Below, in pieces: positions 59,503-64,000 of a stretch of 64,000 bases of DNA. The DNA lies in contig NZ_CP021780.1 in the NCBI RefSeq assembly GCF_002192415.1, forward strand, positions 1-64,000. Reading direction: 5' to 3'. A program made the position numbers and the translations under genes. The notes under the pieces were generated by a model. That model made no database searches, was not told where the DNA came from, and worked only from the letters and a program-made list of their open reading frames with translations. Numbering within the stretch: the first letter of the stretch is position 1; the number at the start of each line of letters is the position of its first letter. Source of the DNA: Paenibacillus donghaensis (GTDB lineage: Bacteria > Bacillota > Bacilli > Paenibacillales > Paenibacillaceae).

Positions 59503-60525
59503 CTATTGTGCAGCCAATAGCTCCGGCAGCCGCTGGAGCAGCCATAAGCGGGTGGTGGCATCGGCAGAGGTCTTCTCGATATCTTGGAAATAGACTTGAC
59601 CGTTCTTTACGGCAGGCAGGTTCTTCCATATTTCGGTCTTCAACAGCTGATCCGTGGAGGCTTTGGCCTCGTCGTGTGTGGGGTTAAGAATGAAGATGCG
59701 GTCTCCAGCATAGTCACTAAGCACCTCCAAGGAGATTTCCGCGAAGCCCTTGTTCTGATCCAGTACCGCCTGAACCCCGGGAGTGGGCTTGAAGCCATTC
59801 TCTTCATATAATACCTGAGATAGTCCGGTAATAGCCATTACGAACAGCCGGTCTCCCGGATAATAAGTGAAGACAGAGGCGGTTTCGCCCGGCTTCATCC
59901 CGGAGCTCTTAAGCTGCGCCCACATGGCGGCTTCCTTGATAGTGTAGTCTGCCAGCCAAGCTTCCGCTTCTTTGGTTGTGCCCGTAATGTCGCCAAGCTT
60001 CTGCATCCGCTCCTTCAGTGGGGCGAACGTGTTGAAGATGACGGTTGGCGCAATTTTGGACAAGGCCTCGAAATCCGCCTCATCCGTATCAGCATAGATG
60101 ATCAGGTCAGGCTGGAGCGTCAATGTCTTCTCCAGATTGATAGGGAAGCCAACATCCTCCACGCCTTGAAGCTGATCCTCATAGATCTGATTCGCAGTCA
60201 TCATAGTAGCGGTGCCTACAGCCTGAAGACCCAAGGCCAGCAAGTCTCCATAGGTTTCGCCCACGAACACAATCCGTTTAGGGGCAGTGGGAATTTGTAC
60301 AGTGTGGTTCATATAATCGGTATAGGAGCGGGTTTCTGCACCAGCTGTTGTGTTGTTTCCGGCGGCCGGGTCAGTTGTGGCGGCCGGATCAGTTGAGGCT
60401 GCCGGGGCTGGAGTAGAAGTCTGGTCGGCAGCAGAGGGTTCGTTGCTACTACTGCAAGCGAGCAGCAGCACGCTCATAAGCACAAGCATACAGAGTATAT
60501 TGAAAGGTTGCTTCAAACGGGTCAT
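59503..60525 (-). CDS. Iron-siderophore ABC transporter substrate-binding lipoprotein
   Basis: About 340 residues. Lipobox 'VLLLACSSS', a Ser/Ala/Pro/Thr-rich linker ('TSTPAPAASTDPAATTDPAAG'-like region), then the FepB/FeuA-type fold: 'PKRIVFVGETYGDLLALGLQAVGTA', 'LQPDLIIYADTDEADFEALSKIAPTVIF', 'YAGDRIFILNPTHDEAKASTDQLL'. It captures ferric siderophores outside the cell. No permease or ATPase genes follow, so it must feed a transporter elsewhere. Two tandem ATGs; the second (60525) is seven bases after AGGAGG. Strong Fur box upstream. Confidence 0.92.
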   Translation of the reverse strand: MTRLKQPFNILCMLVLMSVLLLACSSSNEPSAADQTSTPAPAASTDPAATTDPAAGNNTTAGAETRSYTDYMNHTVQIPTAPKRIVFVGETYGDLLALGLQAVGTATMMTANQIYEDQLQGVEDVGFPINLEKTLTLQPDLIIYADTDEADFEALSKIAPTVIFNTFAPLKERMQKLGDITGTTKEAEAWLADYTIKEAAMWAQLKSSGMKPGETASVFTYYPGDRLFVMAITGLSQVLYEENGFKPTPGVQAVLDQNKGFAEISLEVLSDYAGDRIFILNPTHDEAKASTDQLLKTEIWKNLPAVKNGQVYFQDIEKTSADATTRLWLLQRLPELLAAQ

Positions 60526-60547
60526 CATATTTCCTCCTGAGTAATAA

Positions 60548-60562
60548 TGATAATCATTATCG
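60548..60562. promoter_or_regulatory. Fur box upstream of the siderophore-binding gene
   Basis: TGATAATCATTATCG matches the Fur consensus in 14 of 15 positions, about 20 bases before the start codon, so it predicts strong iron repression. Confidence 0.88.
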
Positions 60563-60754
60563 GTGTAATGGAACTAATCATAAGGGATAACCTGTTCAGA
60601 CTCAATGGACAAATTTCAAGCGCTACATAGAGTTTGTACAAAGCGGATTAACTCGTAATAACAACTTGATAAGATCAGAAATACATGTTAACATGTTGTT
60701 AATAACAGATTAATAATAACAGGAGCTTTTATAAATTCTTAGGAGGTTATGGCT

Positions 60755-61801
60755 ATGTTCGGATTCCGATTTGTTAAATTCCAACCGAGTGATTATGTGC
60801 TGAAGGTCAAGAACGGGAAGGTTATCCGCGAGGGTGTGGGCTTGGCGTTTACTTATTATGCTCCGACCACCTCTGTTGTTGTTGTGCCGGTCTCTTCGAT
60901 TGATGTTCCGTTCATGTTTGAAGAGATCACGAATGACTATCAGACGGTGACGGTGCAGGGGCAGCTGACCTACCGGATTGTGGATTACCGCAAGACAACC
61001 CAGATCCTCAACTATACCTATAATTTACGCAAAAATACGTATCTCTCCGACGATCCCGGCAAGCTGGCTCAGCGGGTGATCAATATTGCCAAGGTGCTGA
61101 CCAAACGTCAGCTGGAGCAGCTTCCGCTGCGCGATGCGATCCAGTCGAGTGAACGGCTGGCACGCAGCATTACCCAGGAAATAGCCAAGAATGAGGAGAT
61201 CGGGAAGCTGGGGATCGAGCTGATGGGCTTGTCGATTCTGGCTATCGTCCCGAATAAGGAAACGCTGCGGGCACTGGAGGCGCAGGCCCGGGAAGAGATT
61301 CTGCGCAATGCCGACAATGCGCTGTACGAACGGCGCAACGCCTCCATAGAGCAGGAGCGGCGGGTCAAGGAGAATGAATTGAATACAGAGATTGCCGTGG
61401 AAACGAAGAAGCGGCAGATCCGTGAGACACAGCTGGATGCGGAGCGTTCGGTGAAGCAGAAGCAGAATGAGATGAAGCAGGAGCAGCTGAGCTTCGATAC
61501 CGAGCTGGAGGAGAAGAAGCAGGGGCTGGTTGAGCTTGCGGTCGCCAACAAAAAAGCCGAAGCGGATGCCAAGGCCTATGAGCTGCTTGCCGTAATGAAC
61601 GCCTTGCAGGATGTCTCGCCGGCTGTGCTGCAGACGCTGACGAATGTAGGCATGAATCCGGATAAGCTGATCGCGATCGCCTTCCAGGACCTGGCGCTGA
61701 ATGCCGGAAAGATCGGCCAGCTGAACATTACGCCGGACCTGCTGCAGGGTCTGCTGAACGGTTCGACCGCCCAGTCGGGGAGAGGCGGGGGGGCACGATG
61801 A
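60755..61801 (+). CDS. SPFH (band 7/slipin) domain protein
   Basis: About 348 residues. An N-terminal SPFH domain (to about 180: 'VSSIDVPFMFEEITNDYQTVTVQGQLTYRIVDY', 'IGKLGIELMGLSILAIVPNKETLRALEAQAREE') is followed by a long charged coiled coil ('ASIEQERRVKENELNTEIAVETKKRQIRETQLDAERSVKQKQNEMKQEQLSF') and a C-terminal hydrophobic/oligomerisation end. No clear transmembrane anchor. SPFH proteins form large ring scaffolds at membranes. ATG 60755 is eight bases after AGGAGG. Its stop overlaps the NAD-kinase-like gene by four bases (ATGA), so the two are made together. Confidence 0.85.
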   Translation: MFGFRFVKFQPSDYVLKVKNGKVIREGVGLAFTYYAPTTSVVVVPVSSIDVPFMFEEITNDYQTVTVQGQLTYRIVDYRKTTQILNYTYNLRKNTYLSDDPGKLAQRVINIAKVLTKRQLEQLPLRDAIQSSERLARSITQEIAKNEEIGKLGIELMGLSILAIVPNKETLRALEAQAREEILRNADNALYERRNASIEQERRVKENELNTEIAVETKKRQIRETQLDAERSVKQKQNEMKQEQLSFDTELEEKKQGLVELAVANKKAEADAKAYELLAVMNALQDVSPAVLQTLTNVGMNPDKLIAIAFQDLALNAGKIGQLNITPDLLQGLLNGSTAQSGRGGGAR

Positions 61802-62832
61802 GCAGCCGGACAACAGAGAACAAGCTTGTGCTGATCAAGCGCAAGACCCGCCTGGAGGAGCTGGTGGTCCGCTATAACACGATCCAGCAGGCCGAGTTCT
61901 ATATCCAGCGGCTGGGCGCGGATTTCAGCGATTATATTCAGGAGGATATAACCTACCGGAGCGCCGTGGAAACGGCAGTGATAGAGCTTGGTGCGGTTGG
62001 GATGGTTCAGGTGCTGGAGCGGGAGCATGTGCCTAACTTTATTTTTGGTGATGACGATACGGTGGTCGTGCTGGGCCAGGATGGACTGGTCGCCAATACG
62101 CTCAAATATTTGAAGCATCAGCCGCTGATTGGTGTCAACCCTGATCCCCGGCGCTGGGATGGGGTGCTGCTGCCCTTCCAGGTGCAGGATTTGCGCCTGG
62201 TGGTGGCCGATGTCTTCAAGGGGCGGCGTCAGGTGCGCGAAGTGACGCTTGCCAAGGCTGAGCTGAACGACGGGCAGAGCCTGTATGGTGTGAACGATCT
62301 GTTCATCGGCCGCAAGACCCATGTGTCGGCCCGCTACCAGCTGGAGTTGAACGGAGTAGCCGAGCAGCAGTCCTCCAGCGGTATTATTGTCTCCACCGGC
62401 ATGGGCTCGACAGGCTGGCTGAAGAGTGTGCTGGCGGGCGCAGCCGGGATTGCCAGAGGCGCCGCGCAGCTGCGCGGCGCGGTCCCGGCCGGGCAGGCGG
62501 AACAGGGTGCGGGGGAACAGCAGCCTGGGGCGAGGGCTGCGCGGGATTCCAGCCAGCAGCCGCAGAGCAAGGCCGCAGAGGAGCAGGAGCGGCAGGCTTG
62601 GGGCGCACCGCATTTGTATTTCACAGTCAGGGAACCGTTCCCGAGCCGGACAACGACTGCTGATCTGGTCTTCGGGATGATCAGCGATGAGCAGCGGCTG
62701 CGGATTACATCGCAGATGCCGGAGAACGGTGTAATATTTAGCGATGGGGTGGAGAGCGATTTTCTGGAATTTAACTCCGGTGTGGAGGCGTCCATCGGTC
62801 TCGCGGAGAAGCGGGGCCGGCTGGTGGTCTGA
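61798..62832 (+). CDS. NAD-kinase-like (ATP-NAD kinase fold) protein
   Basis: 344 residues. NAD kinase-like core: 'VVVLGQDGLVANTLKYLKHQPLIGVNPDPRRWDG' (here GQDG, where NAD kinases have GGDG) and 'SSSGIIVSTGMGSTGWLKSV' (the STG motif of the second domain). A Gln/Ala/Glu-rich insert of about 40 residues ('PAGQAEQGAGEQQPG' and onwards, about 225-265) interrupts the second half. The final part 'FTVREPFPSRTTTADLVFGMI' fits NadK. Substrate and activity are uncertain because of the changed motif. Co-translated with the SPFH gene. A terminator follows. Confidence 0.8.
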   Translation: MSSRTTENKLVLIKRKTRLEELVVRYNTIQQAEFYIQRLGADFSDYIQEDITYRSAVETAVIELGAVGMVQVLEREHVPNFIFGDDDTVVVLGQDGLVANTLKYLKHQPLIGVNPDPRRWDGVLLPFQVQDLRLVVADVFKGRRQVREVTLAKAELNDGQSLYGVNDLFIGRKTHVSARYQLELNGVAEQQSSSGIIVSTGMGSTGWLKSVLAGAAGIARGAAQLRGAVPAGQAEQGAGEQQPGARAARDSSQQPQSKAAEEQERQAWGAPHLYFTVREPFPSRTTTADLVFGMISDEQRLRITSQMPENGVIFSDGVESDFLEFNSGVEASIGLAEKRGRLVV

Positions 62833-62864
62833 GCAAGGGCGGGTTCCATCCACGGCATAGGTTC

Positions 62865-62902
62865 AAAGGAAGGCGGCCAGAGGTGTCCCGGCCGTCCTTT
62901 TT
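62865..62902 (+). terminator. Rho-independent terminator of the SPFH/NAD-kinase-like pair
   Basis: AAGGCGGCC pairs with GGCCGTCCTT (one bulge) and runs into TTTTTGC. Confidence 0.75.
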
Positions 62903-62907
62903 GCTGC

Positions 62908-63004
62908 AAATATAAGAATTTATAGGTTTCACGCTATCCATTATCCTTCTATTTCTCGCTGAAACACCCCGTCCTTTAAAAGGACGGGGTAGCCGTTTCC
63001 ACTT
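62908..63004 (+). repeat. Structured repeat family D, copy 5, different interior
   Basis: Leader ATATAAGAATTTATAGG, TATCCTTCTATTTCTCGC, then TGAAAC, an unrelated stem ACCCCGTCC-TTTAAA-GGACGGGGT, and GCCGTTTCCACTT. Ends match the other copies while the middle is replaced. The remainder to 63166 has no gene. Confidence 0.75.
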
Positions 63005-63166
63005 GCGGGATACCGGCATCTGGTTACGGTTTTGACATCTATGCGTCAAAGGAGGGCGGACAAGTTGAATGATTTAGGTACAACCCCAGGTGCAACAATT
63101 GCGCCTGCTTTTCGTCTATATAGATTAGAAATTCCAGAAACATCCACAACATGGAGGTGGTGCCAC

Positions 63167-64000
63167 ATGATGACTTATGTAAACCCGGCAGACAGCAAGA
63201 CTAGAGGGAATCTGCCCCTCAAACTGCTGCTCGTACTGACTTTACTGTTCACTGCCTTTTTGAGCGGCGGTGCCTTTACAGCTCAGGCGGCAGGTTCCGA
63301 CATGCTGGTCGTGAACAAAAAAACCAATAAGCTGGCCTACTTCAGCGGCGGGAAGCTGGTCAAGACGTTCCCGGTGGCTACTGGCAAGACGCAGAGCCTG
63401 ACCCCTGAGGGCAGCTTCGACATTGTGGTCAAGGTCAAGAACAGACCTTACTACAAAGAGAAAATCCCCGGAGGCGATCCGGCCAATCCGCTGGGTGACC
63501 GCTGGCTGGGGCTGGAAGTGGGCAACACCTACGGCACGACTTACGCGATCCACGGCAATAATAATGAATCCTCCATTGGCAAATATGTAAGTGCAGGCTG
63601 CATTCGTATGCATAATGAAGACATTCATTGGCTGTACCCGCAGGTCGCCCGCAAGACGAAGGTAGTGATTACTTCATCTACGCAGGATATGGAGAGCATT
63701 GCGGTCAAATACGGCTATGCTGTGGCGACAAAGGAGACAAAGGATAAGACGTTTGCAGGCACGCTGGTCGTTAACGGAGTTGCGACTAAATTAAAAGATC
63801 CGATGGTGCTGGACCAATCGCGAGTATATATTCCGCTGCGTGAATCGGTGGTCCTGCTGGGAGGCAGGCTGCAGAGCAATCCGGCAACGGGAGAATGGAC
63901 GATCACTGTAGGCAAAAACACTGTGAAGTACAAGGCGCTGTCGGAGAAGGCTGTTGTTAATGGCAAATCCGTTGCCGTCACGGCTTCACGCAATGAGAAC
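63167..64000 (+). CDS. L,D-transpeptidase (YkuD) with C-terminal stalk domain, 3' end beyond the window
   Basis: Open to the window end (278 codons visible). Signal peptide or anchor 'LKLLLVLTLLFTAFLSGGAF..AQAA', then a YkuD domain with 'LVVNKKTNKLAYFSGGKLVKTFPVATG' and the catalytic block 'YAIHGNNNESSIGKYVSAGC' then 'IRMHNED', whose Cys and His form the active site. A copper-amine-oxidase-N-like stalk domain begins about residue 190 ('RVYIPLRESVVLLGGRLQSN'). It would cross-link peptidoglycan via a 3-3 bond. GGAGGTGG lies six bases before the ATG. Confidence 0.9.
   Translation, partial: MMTYVNPADSKTRGNLPLKLLLVLTLLFTAFLSGGAFTAQAAGSDMLVVNKKTNKLAYFSGGKLVKTFPVATGKTQSLTPEGSFDIVVKVKNRPYYKEKIPGGDPANPLGDRWLGLEVGNTYGTTYAIHGNNNESSIGKYVSAGCIRMHNEDIHWLYPQVARKTKVVITSSTQDMESIAVKYGYAVATKETKDKTFAGTLVVNGVATKLKDPMVLDQSRVYIPLRESVVLLGGRLQSNPATGEWTITVGKNTVKYKALSEKAVVNGKSVAVTASRNEN

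Overview
The window looks like chromosome of a spore-forming, low- to mid-GC Firmicute close to Paenibacillus. The pointers are a gerA-type germinant-receptor operon, a YesN/LplB/LplC-type sugar uptake operon followed by GH43 and GH10 genes (as in Paenibacillus aldouronate/xylan loci), Ger and Bce modules, copper-amine-oxidase-like 'stalk' domains, a FeoB split into two genes, and strong AGGAGG ribosome-binding sites. No rRNA, tRNA, CRISPR array, prophage or transposase was recognised. Genus assignment is inference.

Layout. 0-7 kb: a xylo-oligosaccharide/aldouronate uptake and hydrolysis operon; the regulator and the solute-binding lipoprotein at its front are broken by single-base indels, while the permeases and enzymes are intact. 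7-14 kb: single genes (NIPSNAP, ZIP metal transporter, YghZ-type aldo/keto reductase, AraC regulator, ClbS/DfsB-like protein, 2Fe-2S protein, general stress protein). 14-17.5 kb: a carbon-switch operon ccpN - PPDK regulatory protein - glpX. 17.5-21.3 kb: a divergent MocR regulator/EamA exporter pair and a secreted TIMP/NTR-like protein. 22.3-24.7 kb: feoA - feoB GTPase - feoB permease. 25.8-38 kb: SRPBCC and WYL proteins, then a Bce-type antimicrobial-peptide module (bceAB and bceRS) with a complete ger operon lying between its two halves. 38-46 kb: mixed single genes (HhH protein, phosphodiester glycosidase, phosphatase, P-loop kinase, Vat-like acetyltransferase, diguanylate cyclase, MFS, GDPD).

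46.0-52.7 kb is the most unusual locus: a minus-strand cluster STM4015 - STM4014 - STM4013 - [about 1 kb of repeats] - STM4012 - STM4011 - cysC. It encodes a leucine-rich-repeat protein, an ATP-grasp-like protein, a sulfatase/alkaline-phosphatase-fold hydrolase, two radical SAM enzymes and an APS kinase. These are families named after Salmonella loci whose pathway I know of no description for. Start/stop overlaps imply co-translation within each half.

53-64 kb: an orphan MetQ lipoprotein, a stalk-domain protein, NUDIX and YhcH proteins, a Fur-box-flanked iron pair (an AraC regulator fused to a siderophore-binding domain, and a siderophore-binding lipoprotein), an SPFH (band 7) gene overlapping an NAD-kinase-like gene, and an L,D-transpeptidase cut by the window end.

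Intergenic space is large and full of repeats. I see four dispersed palindromic families: A (CCTGCA..TGCAGG), B (GTATAGCCCCTATTT and its inverse), C (TTAGATGC..GCAACTAATT plus GGACCTAAGTAGT), and D (a hairpin closed by GAAACGG/CCGTTTC). There are also several tandem repeats (7 bp, 36 bp, 81 bp and degenerate ones). Genes outside the first 2.3 kb read cleanly.
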